DNA of 64,000 bases from Acetobacter cibinongensis (GTDB lineage: Bacteria > Pseudomonadota > Alphaproteobacteria > Acetobacterales > Acetobacteraceae): positions 124,001-188,000 of the forward strand of contig NZ_BAMV01000017.1 in assembly GCF_000963925.1 (NCBI RefSeq), read 5' to 3'. Positions within the stretch are counted from its first letter, which is position 1; each line of letters starts with the position of its first letter. The notes beneath the pieces were generated by a model. That model worked only from the letters and a program-made list of their open reading frames with translations, searched no databases and was not told the DNA's origin. The position numbers and the translations under genes were made by a program. Below, piece after piece: positions 1 to 8,497 of the stretch.

Positions 1-569
1 TCGACTTCGGGGGGAAGGTCTTCGTCCGGAAAGTCAATCAGGGCTTCCTGATGCGCCAGAACATGCTTAAGCCTGTCAGCCCAGTTCTGATAGAGTTTGC
101 TCAAAACACCGTCTGACTGAGCTAGCGCCAGTTTGCGCTGGCTCTCTGTTTCCGCTTCAACAAGGTCCGCAATCCCCTCAGCTTCAACAAGGTCCATACG
201 GCCATTCGTGAAGGCTCTACGGGTGAATTCGCCTGGTTCTGCAGGTCGTGCTCCGTAGGCAACAAGGGCTTCTGCTACCGCTTTAATAACCGCAGGGCCT
301 GCATGAAGATGAAGTTCAAAACCGTCTTCACCCGTATAACTCTTCGGGCCGGGAAACCACAGGACGAGCGCTTCATCTAGCAAGTTTTCCTTTGTACCTG
401 CATCCTGCCAGAGCTTACGCAGCGCCGCATGGCGGGGCGGGGGCACATCCCCACACAGGCGTGTCAGCAGGTTTTTACTCTCTGCTCCACTCACACGCAT
501 TACGGCAATGGCGGCACGCCCCAAGCCGGTGGAAAGTGCAAAAATGGTTCCTTCGTTTTCATATCCCAT
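1..569 (-). CDS. mnmE: MnmE, tRNA uridine-5-carboxymethylaminomethyl GTPase (N-terminal part; runs off the window)
   Basis: The minus strand reads an open frame from an ATG at 567-569 to the window edge, 189 codons without a stop. It covers the tetrahydrofolate-binding N-terminal domain of MnmE, which with MnmG modifies wobble uridine in certain tRNAs. Family landmarks seen are an N-terminal TIFALSTG-type strand followed by [10 protein letters not shown], a central [18 protein letters not shown] block, and the [16 protein letters not shown] segment that leads into the helical domain. The G domain and the C-terminal FC(I/V)GK end lie outside the window. A strong Shine-Dalgarno (GGAAGGAG) sits about 10 bases upstream of the ATG, so this start is well supported. 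In many alphaproteobacteria mnmE lies close to the replication origin, which fits the hemE-maf region in this window. Confidence 0.93.
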   Translation of the reverse strand, partial: MGYENEGTIFALSTGLGRAAIAVMRVSGAESKNLLTRLCGDVPPPRHAALRKLWQDAGTKENLLDEALVLWFPGPKSYTGEDGFELHLHAGPAVIKAVAEALVAYGARPAEPGEFTRRAFTNGRMDLVEAEGIADLVEAETESQRKLALAQSDGVLSKLYQNWADRLKHVLAHQEALIDFPDEDLPPEV

Positions 570-811
570 CAGTGCATTACTCCTTCCACATGGTGGTTAT
601 TGTCATTTCTGTATGCGCTTTGCTGCGGTTGTTCTACCTTGCGTGCAAAGCGTGCAGGAATGTGTGTCGAGCGGGTTCTAAAACAGAATAAGGCTCAGGC
701 GTAGCCCTTAAATGGTCACATACATAGCCTCGCATTAAAGCATGGTCTTAATGGGTACGTCCTCCTACTATAGGCGCCATACTTATTTTTCCTTTTACGG
801 ACCAATCTGCC
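570..811. other. Intergenic region between divergent mnmE and ogt
   Basis: The 242 bases between the mnmE start and the ogt start must hold both promoters. I see the mnmE ribosome-binding site near its left end but no convincing repeat, riboswitch or small gene. Short open frames here (392-704 on the plus strand) overlap mnmE antisense and have no family resemblance. Confidence 0.5.
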
Positions 812-1279
812 ATGCCTCAGCTCTCACTTCATTCCCCACTCGGGCCACTCACTTTGTCAGAAGAAGATGGTAAGATCATTTCTCTTGATTGGGGCTGGGG
901 CCGGGACCAGACGGAAACACCATTGCTGTGTGACGCACGGGACTGGCTGGACAAATGGTTTGATGACCCCAAAGCCCTTGGGGCATGTCCCTTCCCTCTG
1001 GAGGCCTTTGGCACACCCTACCAGCAAAAAGTATGGGCTGCCTTGTGTGCCATCCCGGTAGGGACAGTCACGACATATCAGGCCCTTGCCCACTCTGTGG
1101 GTGGTAGCGCCCGCTCTGTTGGGCAGGCCGTGGGCCGCAACCCTATTCCCATTCTTATACCATGCCACCGTGTTGTGGCGCGGCATGGGCTTGGCGGGTA
1201 TTCTGGCGATGGTGGCGTTGATGATAAAAAGTGGCTTCTTGCCCTTGAAGAAGCCACCCTGCCATCTTTCAAAAAATGA
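812..1279 (+). CDS. ogt: Methylated-DNA--protein-cysteine S-methyltransferase
   Basis: This 155-residue protein repairs O6-alkylguanine by irreversible transfer of the alkyl group to its own cysteine. The active-site motif IPCHRVV is present with the acceptor Cys118. It is preceded by the helix-turn-helix part (TPYQQKVWAAL, then IPVGTVTTYQALA and ARSVGQAVGRNP), which includes the arginine finger region. The C-terminal GLGGYSGD segment is also typical. The length matches stand-alone Ogt/MGMT proteins, and there is no AdaA-type N-terminal domain. The gene is on the plus strand between minus-strand neighbours and ends 15 bases before the convergent M1 peptidase gene, so transcripts of the two probably meet there. 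No LexA-type box was seen upstream. Confidence 0.93.
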   Translation: MPQLSLHSPLGPLTLSEEDGKIISLDWGWGRDQTETPLLCDARDWLDKWFDDPKALGACPFPLEAFGTPYQQKVWAALCAIPVGTVTTYQALAHSVGGSARSVGQAVGRNPIPILIPCHRVVARHGLGGYSGDGGVDDKKWLLALEEATLPSFKK

Positions 1280-1294
1280 TCTTTGAGCGGGGTT

Positions 1295-3379
1295 TTATTT
1301 CCCGCTTATCCCTCGTGCTGCGGTGCCTGCGGCCTCTACTGGCACAACAATGCCGTCTTCCGGCAGGGCCTGTATTTCTGTTTTAACCTTGCCCACAAAA
1401 CTATTATCGCCGCGATTAATGTCTGGAATAACGTGATCCGGGTCCAGTATAGCGGAGCGTATGGCCTGCCGCCCTGGCACTATGAGGCTCACCTCGTTTT
1501 TCTGATACCACGCCTCTGTTGGGATCGTGGTGCGGGTGGTGCTTCCATCCGCCCATGTCACTGCCAGTACGACTGGCAACGGTAACCAGCCTTTATTAAA
1601 CACATGCACAACGGTGCTGTGGGCGGGATCATTTTTCACAGAAGCAACGGCACCCACTGCATAGTCGGGGGCCCAGTTTTTGAAATACCATCCCCGCCAG
1701 AACCAAGACAGATTTTCTCCCCCCTCACTTTCCATAACACGGAAAAAGTCGGACGGTGTTGGGTGTTTATAGGCCCACAGGGCAATATACTGCCTGAAGG
1801 CATGGTCAAAACGCTCTGGCCCCAGAATCTGCTCCCGCAGTAATTTCAGCCCGTAGGCACCCTTGAAGTAGGTTATGCTGTGGCGGTATTTTTCAGGGAT
1901 AAGGTCAGCCTCAGTCATCAGGCTTGGCGCGGCGGGGTCCTGCAAAACAGGCACAATATCGTCAGCCGGGTTACCCGTTTTGGGGGCAAACTCCACATCC
2001 TGCTTTGGCGCAAATTCACCTTTGTTGAAATGGTCCGATGCATACGCATCAATGAAGGTATTGAACCCCTCATCCATAAACGCAGCGCGGCGTTCATTTG
2101 AGCCTACAATCATTGGGAACCAGTCATGCCCCAGTTCATGTGTGGTAACCCAGAACAGCTCCGCTCCGGCATCTTTTTTGCCGTCAAACACTATGCCCGG
2201 ATATTCCATAGCTGCACCATGCCCACCAACATTAATGGCGTTAGGCCAAGGATACGGAAACCACTTTTGTGAGAAATATTCTATGGCGTGTTTGACGTAT
2301 TCCGTTGAGCGATCCCATTTTTCCTTTCCAACGGATTCAATAGGGTACACAGACATGGCCAGACGCGGCTGGTTATTCCCTCCCTCTTGTGCAGGAAGGT
2401 CGAGTTTGGCGGCGTCCCACAGCAAGGCCGGAGAAGCGACAAACGCCACGTCCCGCGTGTTGGCCATAGTGAAGTGCCAGGTCTGGGTGGCCTGTGTGGG
2501 GTGCTGTGCTGCAAGAAGATCTTCCGCTGTGCGGATCATGACACGGCTCTCACTCTGCGCTGCCTGTGCCAGTCGTGTTCTTTCTGTGTCTGTCAAAACG
2601 TCTTGCGGGTTGACCAGAGCCCCACTCCCAACAACCAGAAAGTTTTTGGGAACAGTCACACTGTACTCTATATCTCCGTAATCAAGATAGAATTCCTGCC
2701 CCAAATACGGCTCCGTATCCCACCCTCTTACATCATCATAAACAGCCATGCGTGGGTAGAATTGGGCAATCTCAAAGACTTCTCCGGTCTTATTGTGACT
2801 GTAGGCTGTGCGCCCTCCCCACTCACCTGGGATTGAGTAATGCCAGGAAATCTTGAGCTTTGCAGTGCCGCCTTTTGGTGCAACAGGGCTTTGCAAAACA
2901 ACCTGAAGCCTTGTGTCCGAAACAACAGTCCTGGCTGGTACGTCTTTTCCATCTGACGAGATATTTTGAACCGCATCCAGGCACAGGCCGGACGTGTGGT
3001 GCCGTAACCATTGCGGCGCAGCAAACGATGCTCTGGACGCTGGCCCATACATGTTCTGATCCAACTGGACCCATAGAGAGGACAAAGCGTCAGGGCTATT
3101 GTTGGTATAGGTCAGAACTTCCGTGCCAGACAGAGTGTGCGTGGCTGGATCTATGGTAACGTGAATGGAGTAATCTGCTTTGTTTTTCCATGCCAGCGGG
3201 CCGGGTGCGCCGCTGCCTGAATGGTAAGCATTGACCGGCTGCGGGTAGCTCAACGGGGCAAAAATGCTTTGTGGGTCCGGTGGTGCGGCCAGAGCCATGC
3301 GGGCACATGGCACGGCGCATAGAAAACTGATCCAGAAGCCACTTTGCCGCCACCGTATTTTGCGCTTGCCGTCTTGCAC
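1295..3379 (-). CDS. Secreted M1-family zinc metallopeptidase (aminopeptidase N-like)
   Basis: The 694-residue protein has a basic N-terminus and a hydrophobic stretch (about residues 14-32) ending in an alanine-rich cleavage region, so it is probably exported to the periplasm. The M1 zinc signature is complete: HELGH at 414-418 and the third ligand Glu437 in DEGFN, with a GxxMEYPG exopeptidase-like motif just upstream (about 388-395). The N-terminal half is the beta-sheet domain of M1 enzymes, and a tyrosine in the SITYFKGAYGL segment is a candidate transition-state residue. It likely trims peptides in the envelope. The start is a GTG at 3377-3379 with AAGG about 8 bases upstream. The gene stands alone: a strong hairpin separates it from the glycine-rich gene upstream. 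The substrate is not predictable. Confidence 0.88.
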   Translation of the reverse strand: MQDGKRKIRWRQSGFWISFLCAVPCARMALAAPPDPQSIFAPLSYPQPVNAYHSGSGAPGPLAWKNKADYSIHVTIDPATHTLSGTEVLTYTNNSPDALSSLWVQLDQNMYGPASRASFAAPQWLRHHTSGLCLDAVQNISSDGKDVPARTVVSDTRLQVVLQSPVAPKGGTAKLKISWHYSIPGEWGGRTAYSHNKTGEVFEIAQFYPRMAVYDDVRGWDTEPYLGQEFYLDYGDIEYSVTVPKNFLVVGSGALVNPQDVLTDTERTRLAQAAQSESRVMIRTAEDLLAAQHPTQATQTWHFTMANTRDVAFVASPALLWDAAKLDLPAQEGGNNQPRLAMSVYPIESVGKEKWDRSTEYVKHAIEYFSQKWFPYPWPNAINVGGHGAAMEYPGIVFDGKKDAGAELFWVTTHELGHDWFPMIVGSNERRAAFMDEGFNTFIDAYASDHFNKGEFAPKQDVEFAPKTGNPADDIVPVLQDPAAPSLMTEADLIPEKYRHSITYFKGAYGLKLLREQILGPERFDHAFRQYIALWAYKHPTPSDFFRVMESEGGENLSWFWRGWYFKNWAPDYAVGAVASVKNDPAHSTVVHVFNKGWLPLPVVLAVTWADGSTTRTTIPTEAWYQKNEVSLIVPGRQAIRSAILDPDHVIPDINRGDNSFVGKVKTEIQALPEDGIVVPVEAAGTAARGISGK

Positions 3380-3447
3380 CTTACACCTTGTCCCATCTCA
3401 TTTTTTCAATACTGTCCCGTAATGTAATATGACGGCGGGTGAAATAC

Positions 3448-3488
3448 AAAGAGGGGAGGATAAGCCCAAGCCTATCCTCCCCTCTTTT
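3448..3488 (-). terminator. Rho-independent terminator of the glycine-rich protein gene
   Basis: A 15-base near-perfect stem (AAAGAGGGGAGGATA and its complement) around an AGCCCAAGCC loop lies 36 bases after the stop codon of the glycine-rich gene on the minus strand. It is followed on that strand by TTTGTATTTC. It also insulates the downstream M1 peptidase gene. Confidence 0.8.
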
Positions 3489-3523
3489 CTAGTGTGGCAC
3501 GCCATAGTCAGTGCGTGATGCTG

Positions 3524-4282
3524 TTAGCGAGCGTCACAGCTTTCTGTGAGCGTATTGAAAAACTTGCCTGCACTACAATGCACGACATCCGCCCCTTGGG
3601 CGGCCGCAGAAGGCGGAGGGGGAACATTCTGGTATGATGTCCCCTCTCCCTGCAAATACGAGCCTCCTGGGGCTTCTACGGGCTGTTGTGGCGCTGCATA
3701 GTAGCTTGATGGCGCATAATAACTTTGGTCGGCATAAATAGCCGGCGTGGAGGACGCCGCAACCGCACTCCCTAAAGCCAGACCAACGGCCGACCCAAAC
3801 AGGAACGGGGCACCCCAACCCCAGCCCCAACCGACACCACCATACGGGCCTGCGCCCCAGCCCCAGCCGGGGGCTCCCCATGACCAGCTATAAAACGGGT
3901 AACCGCCACCCCAGCCCCAACCAGGGCCGCCGCGCCACCCGTATCCGCCGCCCCATCGTGGGCCGCCACCCCAGCCAGGCCTTCCCCAGCCCGGACCACG
4001 AAAGCCACCCGGCGGGCCACCCCGCCAACCAGGCCGAAAGCCGCCGCCACCCCAGCCACCGGGACCACCTCCAAAACGCCCCCCTGCCGGAGGGCCAAAA
4101 TGCCCAAACCTAGGGCCACCGCCACGCGGGCCAAAGCCGCCTCCACCTGGGCCACCACCATGAAAGCCACCGCCTCCGCCACCTCCCCCTGGATGTGCAA
4201 AGGCCGGCGCACTACAGACCAATGCTGAAGACAGCAGGAGCATGGCCGCACTACGGTATGTGAAAGATGCTTGTTTTTTCAT
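3524..4282 (-). CDS. Glycine-rich secreted protein of unknown function
   Basis: This predicted 252-residue protein begins with a classic signal peptide (MKKQASF, a hydrophobic core, then APAFAHPG). About 120 residues of low-complexity sequence follow, dominated by Gly with Phe, Trp, Arg and Pro: a run of eight glycines, then GGFGPRGG, GGWGGGGFRPGW and GWGWGWG-type repeats. A short hydrophobic Gly/Ala segment (LFGSAVGLALGSAVAA) and a Tyr/Pro-rich tail with two cysteines (CSAGKFFNTLTESC) end the protein. The ATG at 4280-4282 was chosen over an in-frame start 33 bases upstream because GAGGAGGGA lies directly before it. I recognise no enzyme family; a surface, matrix or outer-membrane structural role is a guess. 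The coding strand is highly biased, which creates long spurious frames in the other phases. Confidence 0.75.
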   Translation of the reverse strand: MKKQASFTYRSAAMLLLSSALVCSAPAFAHPGGGGGGGGFHGGGPGGGGFGPRGGGPRFGHFGPPAGGRFGGGPGGWGGGGFRPGWRGGPPGGFRGPGWGRPGWGGGPRWGGGYGWRGGPGWGWGGGYPFYSWSWGAPGWGWGAGPYGGVGWGWGWGAPFLFGSAVGLALGSAVAASSTPAIYADQSYYAPSSYYAAPQQPVEAPGGSYLQGEGTSYQNVPPPPSAAAQGADVVHCSAGKFFNTLTESCDAR

Positions 4283-4557
4283 GTGTCCCTCCTCAAGGCC
4301 ACATCCGGAAGCCACATAAGGCGGCCTCTTAATCCGTCTCTCGTGCTTTGATAGTCTTTAACGTGGGGCAGTCGTGCACAAAGTGCCACACAATTCAGCC
4401 CTGAAACCTTATCAATACGGTCTTGTAGACAGGTCTAAAGGCTTTCTCGTGGCACAATTTCTGTATTGTATGTCTTTGGAATACTTACAGAATAGCCTGA
4501 TGCCAAAGAGGAGCGCGCCTGCTTTGTATCAATAATATTATATTTCATGGATTTTTT
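4283..4557. other. Intergenic region between the glycine-rich gene and tRNA-Pro
   Basis: These 275 bases contain the promoter of the glycine-rich gene and its strong ribosome-binding site. No repeat, RNA motif or small gene was recognised. Confidence 0.4.
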
Positions 4558-4634
4558 TGGTCGGAGTAAGAGGATTCGAACCTCCGGCCCCTGCGTCCCG
4601 AACACAGTGCTCTACCAGGCTGAGCTATACTCCG
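4558..4634 (-). tRNA. tRNA-Pro (anticodon CGG)
   Basis: The minus strand folds as a complete cloverleaf. The acceptor stem is CGGAGTA/TACTCCG, the D arm contains AGCTCAGCCTGGTAGAGC, the anticodon stem CTGTG/CGCAG encloses the loop TTCGGGA (anticodon CGG, reading codon CCG), and the T arm carries GGTTCGAATCC. The discriminator is A and the CCA end is encoded (4558-4560). Confidence 0.95.
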
Positions 4635-4728
4635 TCGACCTGACGGCGGCTATAGCGCCCTCAGGCCATTTTAGCAAGAGTGGAAACGGAGGGAATATGC
4701 TTCCGCTCCAGTTTTCTCTTGTTCGTCC

Positions 4729-5319
4729 TTAAAACTGCTCAATCGACACAGGCTGAGTTTTTGGTTCTGTCTCGCTATGCTTCAAGGCAGTTTCAATATC
4801 AGAGACAATTTCTATTTTGCCGCGTGCGGAAGCCGTTGCAAACCCTTGCGTTACTGCGGCATCCAGCATGGCGATTACCTGATCAGCCCAGCCTGCTGTG
4901 TTGACGATAATAATGGGCTTTGCATGCTGCTGAAGCTGCTTCCATGTCAGAATTTCCATCATTTCGTCAAATGTTCCAAAGCCTCCGGGTAATATCCAGA
5001 AGGCATCCGCACGGGAAAACATGATCTGCTTTCGAACATGCATGGAATCCACAACGATCAGTTCGGCCACGCCCTCATGCATAACTTCCCGTTTATGCAG
5101 GAAATGGGGGATAACACCTGTAACCTGCCCCCCTGCCTGTAAGGTTGCGTCTGCCACAACCCCCATGAGCCCTTGTGCGCCACCACCATAAACCAGCCTG
5201 ATATTTTTCTGTGCCAGCACCTGACCAGCCTTCTGTGCAACCTGTTTGTACAGCGGGTTATTCCCCAGGCGTGACCCGCAAAATACGGCAACAGCTTTAA
5301 CAGATACCGGCATGTCCAT
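4729..5319 (-). CDS. LOG-family protein (cytokinin riboside 5'-monophosphate phosphoribohydrolase-like)
   Basis: A 196-residue Rossmann-fold protein of the TIGR00730/LOG family. It has the N-terminal VAVFCGSRLGNNP strand-loop, RLVYGGGAQGLMG in the nucleotide-binding part, the paired MHVRKQIMF segment, and the signature PGGFGTFDEMMEILTW with the catalytic glutamate. Characterised members split the N-glycosidic bond of nucleoside monophosphates; many bacterial homologues are annotated only as putative lysine decarboxylase or Rossmann-fold proteins. AGGAG lies close to the ATG at 5317-5319, and a second ATG six bases further in is an equally good start by spacing. It lies just downstream of the MFS gene on the same strand (43-base gap), so co-transcription is possible. 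Confidence 0.9.
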   Translation of the reverse strand: MDMPVSVKAVAVFCGSRLGNNPLYKQVAQKAGQVLAQKNIRLVYGGGAQGLMGVVADATLQAGGQVTGVIPHFLHKREVMHEGVAELIVVDSMHVRKQIMFSRADAFWILPGGFGTFDEMMEILTWKQLQQHAKPIIIVNTAGWADQVIAMLDAAVTQGFATASARGKIEIVSDIETALKHSETEPKTQPVSIEQF

Positions 5320-5362
5320 TTTCTCCTGCTTGCGTTTCTTTTTTGTATTCTCTCATGGTCTT

Positions 5363-6580
5363 TTAACCAACACCAGATGCATCCGCCCGCTCTTTGCTTT
5401 TTAGAACAAGACAAAGAGCCATACCTGCCAGGCAAACTAAAGCTGTAATTTCAAACATGGGGCCATAGCCCCACCGCGGAATAATAAGCCCCAGCAGGGG
5501 GCCGGAAACACCAATAGCAATATCCAGAAAAAGCGAGAACGCGCCTATGGCAGCACCCCGGTTTTCTGCCCCTACCTGTGCAACTGCTCCAACACCAAGT
5601 GCTGGAAACAAAAGGGAAAATCCTGCACCGGCTATCCCTGCCCCAAGACACGCCCAGAATGGTGTAGGAGCCCACGACAAAACAGACAGCCCCAAAGCCT
5701 CGACCAGCAAAGAAGCCACCGCCACACTGGCACCACCATGCCGTGCGATCTGTTTGGTAAAAGCAAAGCGGGTTAGCACAAACACTATACCAAACAGCGC
5801 AAGCGCCGTGGCAACGCCATGCCAATGATTATCGGCAAAATACAAGGCCAGAAGTGCTGAGATAGCCCCAAAACCGATAGACCCAGTTGCCAGTGCCAGC
5901 CCAAAAGACCAGACACTGGAAAGCGTTTTAAAAAAGGATTGAGGACGCACGCCCGGAAGAGGTGCAACGGCAGGCTGCCTGATAGCTAACGGAAGCCCTA
6001 TAAGCATAAGCAGCGTGCACATAAGTCCTACGCCACAATAACCCGACAAAACTGACGGGAACTGACTATGATAAAGCATAGTTGCCACGGGCGCACCGAC
6101 AGCAATACCCCCATAAGAACAGACCCCGTTCCAGGATATAACCTGTGCCGTGTTGGCAGCCCCTACGCGCCGAATGTTCCAGACAATGACCGCCGTTGAA
6201 ACCCAGCTTTCTGCAAAACCAAGAATAATGCGCCCTACAAAAACGCATACCAACGCCATGGTGGGCCACGCTGTCAGTAACGCTGCGGCCGTTATGAACA
6301 GCCCACACAATACGCCGGCGACAAGGCCTATCAGCACAACATATCTGGGACCCTGCGTGTCAATTCTGCGCCCTACCCCCACACGCGTGACAAAGGTCGC
6401 TAAATACTGAACAGACACGGCAAAGCCTGCCATGGCAGAGCTAAAACCCAGTTTTTCACGCACAAACAAAGGCGTTACCGCCATTTGCAGGCCTATGACC
6501 ATGTAGCAAAGCAACGTGAACAGCACGACCGCCCATAAGGTTCTGACTACAGATGGCGGACGCGCAGGCACAGCAGGCAT
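5363..6580 (-). CDS. MFS transporter, YhhS/YfcJ-like
   Basis: A 405-residue inner-membrane transporter with about twelve hydrophobic segments. The first loop and helix 2 region (YMVIGLQMAVTPLFV, then GFAVSVQYLATFVTR and GRRIDTQGPRYVV) resembles the E. coli YhhS/YfcJ subgroup of major-facilitator proteins, which are poorly characterised exporters. The loop between helices 2 and 3 has the GxxxDxxGPR form of MFS motif A. AGAGGG precedes the ATG by about 8 bases. The gene is divergent from the NUDIX gene, so their promoters share the 124-base gap. The substrate cannot be read from the sequence. Confidence 0.85.
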   Translation of the reverse strand: MPAVPARPPSVVRTLWAVVLFTLLCYMVIGLQMAVTPLFVREKLGFSSAMAGFAVSVQYLATFVTRVGVGRRIDTQGPRYVVLIGLVAGVLCGLFITAAALLTAWPTMALVCVFVGRIILGFAESWVSTAVIVWNIRRVGAANTAQVISWNGVCSYGGIAVGAPVATMLYHSQFPSVLSGYCGVGLMCTLLMLIGLPLAIRQPAVAPLPGVRPQSFFKTLSSVWSFGLALATGSIGFGAISALLALYFADNHWHGVATALALFGIVFVLTRFAFTKQIARHGGASVAVASLLVEALGLSVLSWAPTPFWACLGAGIAGAGFSLLFPALGVGAVAQVGAENRGAAIGAFSLFLDIAIGVSGPLLGLIIPRWGYGPMFEITALVCLAGMALCLVLKSKERADASGVG

Positions 6581-6704
6581 GAAAAAACCCTCTTAGATAA
6601 TACCAGCACTACTTTTGTGCATTCTGATCAGTCTTTTCTGGTTCGAGACTGAAAAAACTGCAAAATTCGTCTCTCATACTTCATACAGGCAGCAAGGACA
6701 CCTT

Positions 6705-7280
6705 ATGACCAACCCCGTGCCAGACGCTGGCGGCTACCTCGTTCTGTCTACCCGCATTGCCTATGAAAACCCATGGACCCGTGTAAGGGAAGACATCATT
6801 CGTCGTCCCAACGGCAAAGACGGCTTATACGGCGTGGTGGAGCGCGGTCAATTTGTTGTTATCCTCCCTCTTGGACGGGATGAGAATGGCAAACCGACCA
6901 TCACTTTGATCAACCAGTATCGCTACCCTATTGGTCAGCGTTTGTGGGAATTACCCATGGGCATGTGGGAATCCCGCCCAGATGCAACACCCGCAGAAGT
7001 TGCAGCAGGAGAATTGCGGGAGGAAACCGGTTTAAGTGCCGGAGCCATGCACCATGCAGGTATTGTGTATCAGGGTGCTGGCTATTCCACCCAAAAAGGG
7101 CATGTCTATCTGGCTACAGACCTGACGCAAGGTGCCACACAACTGGAAGAAACAGAACAGGACATAACCTGCCATACATTTTCACTTGAAAAAGTGGAAG
7201 ATATGATAAGAAAAAATGAGATTACCTGCATGGTAACGCTTGCTGCTTTTGGGCTTTTGAAAGCTCAAAATCTTATCTAA
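6705..7280 (+). CDS. NUDIX hydrolase (ADP-ribose pyrophosphatase-like)
   Basis: A 191-residue NUDIX-fold protein that probably hydrolyses a nucleoside-diphosphate sugar such as ADP-ribose. Visible are the strand with INQYRYPIGQ, the ELPMG turn, and the helix of the NUDIX box ending GELREETGL, which carries the metal-binding EE pair. The box is a variant: the canonical Arg before the first Glu is Gly, and the GX5E spacing upstream is changed (MGMWESRPDATP), a form also found in other ADP-ribose-type NUDIX proteins. The ATG at 6705 has AAGGA upstream; an in-frame ATG 90 bases earlier lies in the divergent promoter region and lacks support. A strong terminator follows. Confidence 0.87.
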   Translation: MTNPVPDAGGYLVLSTRIAYENPWTRVREDIIRRPNGKDGLYGVVERGQFVVILPLGRDENGKPTITLINQYRYPIGQRLWELPMGMWESRPDATPAEVAAGELREETGLSAGAMHHAGIVYQGAGYSTQKGHVYLATDLTQGATQLEETEQDITCHTFSLEKVEDMIRKNEITCMVTLAAFGLLKAQNLI

Positions 7281-7284
7281 AACA

Positions 7285-7321
7285 AACAGGGCCGCACTAA
7301 AACCAGTGCGGCCCTGTTCTA
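7285..7321. terminator. Bidirectional terminator between the NUDIX gene and hemJ
   Basis: A perfect 14-base stem (AACAGGGCCGCACT with its complement) around the loop AAAACC sits 5 bases after the NUDIX stop codon and between convergent genes. Confidence 0.9.
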
Positions 7322-7347
7322 ACCCTTTGTGTTTCTGTCACTAAAAA

Positions 7348-7800
7348 TCAGAACGGACGCACAATAACCATAATAACAATAATCATCATCAGTACGGTCG
7401 GCACTTCGTTCGCAATACGATAGTATCGTTCTGAATGACTGTTTTGGTCACGCTCAAAATCTTTACGCCAGCGGGCACAAAAACCATGGAATAGAAACAT
7501 GAAGACCAAGGCTGTCATTTTACAGTGCCACCAGCCTGCGTGCCAATCTACCCCCCCCGGTGTTAGTACCAAAAGCACACCAAAAACAAGACTTGCAAGC
7601 ATGGCGGGATTGATAATGGCCCGTAAAAGACGCCGTTCCATAATCTTAAAACGTGCGCTCTCCTCAGAACCTATCTGAACCTGACAATGATAAACAAATA
7701 AACGCGGCAGATAAAACATGCCTGCCATCCATGCCATCACAGACATGACGTGAAAGGCCAGAATCCAGCGCATCCAGGGGAGAAGGACTTCAAACACCAT
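7348..7800 (-). CDS. hemJ: Protoporphyrinogen IX oxidase, HemJ type
   Basis: A 150-residue membrane protein with about four transmembrane helices, the form of protoporphyrinogen oxidase used by most alphaproteobacteria. It oxidises protoporphyrinogen IX to protoporphyrin IX, the penultimate step of heme synthesis. Diagnostic parts are the first helix FHVMSVMAWMAGMFYLPRLFVYH with a conserved histidine and Tyr/Arg, the KIMERRLLRAIINPAM segment, and WWHCKMTALVFMFLFHG with the lysine and histidine typical of HemJ. Its start overlaps the end of the HAD gene by 11 bases, and that gene overlaps hemE, so the three are one translationally coupled operon with two heme enzymes. Confidence 0.92.
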   Translation of the reverse strand: MVFEVLLPWMRWILAFHVMSVMAWMAGMFYLPRLFVYHCQVQIGSEESARFKIMERRLLRAIINPAMLASLVFGVLLVLTPGGVDWHAGWWHCKMTALVFMFLFHGFCARWRKDFERDQNSHSERYYRIANEVPTVLMMIIVIMVIVRPF

Positions 7801-8497
7801 GAAATTCTGCCTGCTTCAACAAGGTTTTTTGTAACAATGGCGCAAATTCTGACAGATGATGAATAACCAGAAGATTTGGCCATTCTGGTACAGGCTCACC
7901 CTTAGCCCGCAGTAACACACACACCATACCGGCATCTACCGCAGCACGTGCGCCTGTATTGCTATCTTCCAACACAACACAATTGGCAGGGTTTACGCCT
8001 TCCTGCTGTGCTGCGTACAGATAGACATCCGGCCTTGGTTTTGGAATCCCCATATCTTGTGCAGAATGGATACGATTTTCAAAATACTGCGTCATTTTAG
8101 TTGCCTGAAACTTGGCTTCCATTTCTTCGCAGGAAGAATTAGAACCAACTCTTACAGGTAAACCAAGTTTCCTGATGTCTTCAAGCATAGCGTGAACACC
8201 ATCAATGGCCTCCACCCCTTGCCGCATAGCCGCGACAAAACGCTTTTTTGTTGCGTCAATCCAGTCTGACGGTAATTGATTTCCTGTTTTTTCTTCAATT
8301 ATTTTTTTAACGGAGGGGAGTGCCATGCCGGAAAATGTTGCAACAGCATTTTTGTCAGATACATCCATTCCGGCAGCACGGGCTTCTTCCGCACTGATAC
8401 GGCAACAGGTTTCCTCACTATCTACCAGAACCCCATCACAATCAAATATGACCAGCTTGAGCTGGCCATCCGGAGAAAGAGCGAGTGGAGCTGCCAT
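7790..8497 (-). CDS. HAD-superfamily hydrolase, subfamily IA (phosphatase/phosphoglucomutase-like)
   Basis: A 235-residue haloacid-dehalogenase-type protein. Motif I is FDCDGVLVDSE with the nucleophile and acid/base aspartates, motif II is the VGSNSS strand, the motif III lysine lies in GIPKPRPDVY, and motif IV is VVLEDSNTGARAA. A helical cap is inserted after motif I, as in subfamily IA phosphatases and beta-phosphoglucomutases. The substrate is unknown. The ATG overlaps the hemE stop codon (TAATG), and its own stop lies inside hemJ, so expression is coupled to heme synthesis genes. This may be only a convenient operon position, or it may hint at removal of a phosphorylated by-product. Confidence 0.86.
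   Translation of the reverse strand: MAAPLALSPDGQLKLVIFDCDGVLVDSEETCCRISAEEARAAGMDVSDKNAVATFSGMALPSVKKIIEEKTGNQLPSDWIDATKKRFVAAMRQGVEAIDGVHAMLEDIRKLGLPVRVGSNSSCEEMEAKFQATKMTQYFENRIHSAQDMGIPKPRPDVYLYAAQQEGVNPANCVVLEDSNTGARAAVDAGMVCVLLRAKGEPVPEWPNLLVIHHLSEFAPLLQKTLLKQAEFHGV

Noticed and set aside
1875-2681. 268-codon plus-strand frame within the M1 peptidase gene
   Set aside because: Antisense to a complete M1 peptidase; no domain, Ser/Cys-rich.
3700-4200. Repeats in the glycine-rich gene as a possible CRISPR or mobile repeat
   Set aside because: The repeats are degenerate glycine codons within one reading frame, without regular spacers.
3772-4251. Alternative long frame in the glycine-rich gene region
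   Set aside because: Arises from the GC-biased repeat codons; the other frame has a signal peptide and a strong ribosome-binding site.
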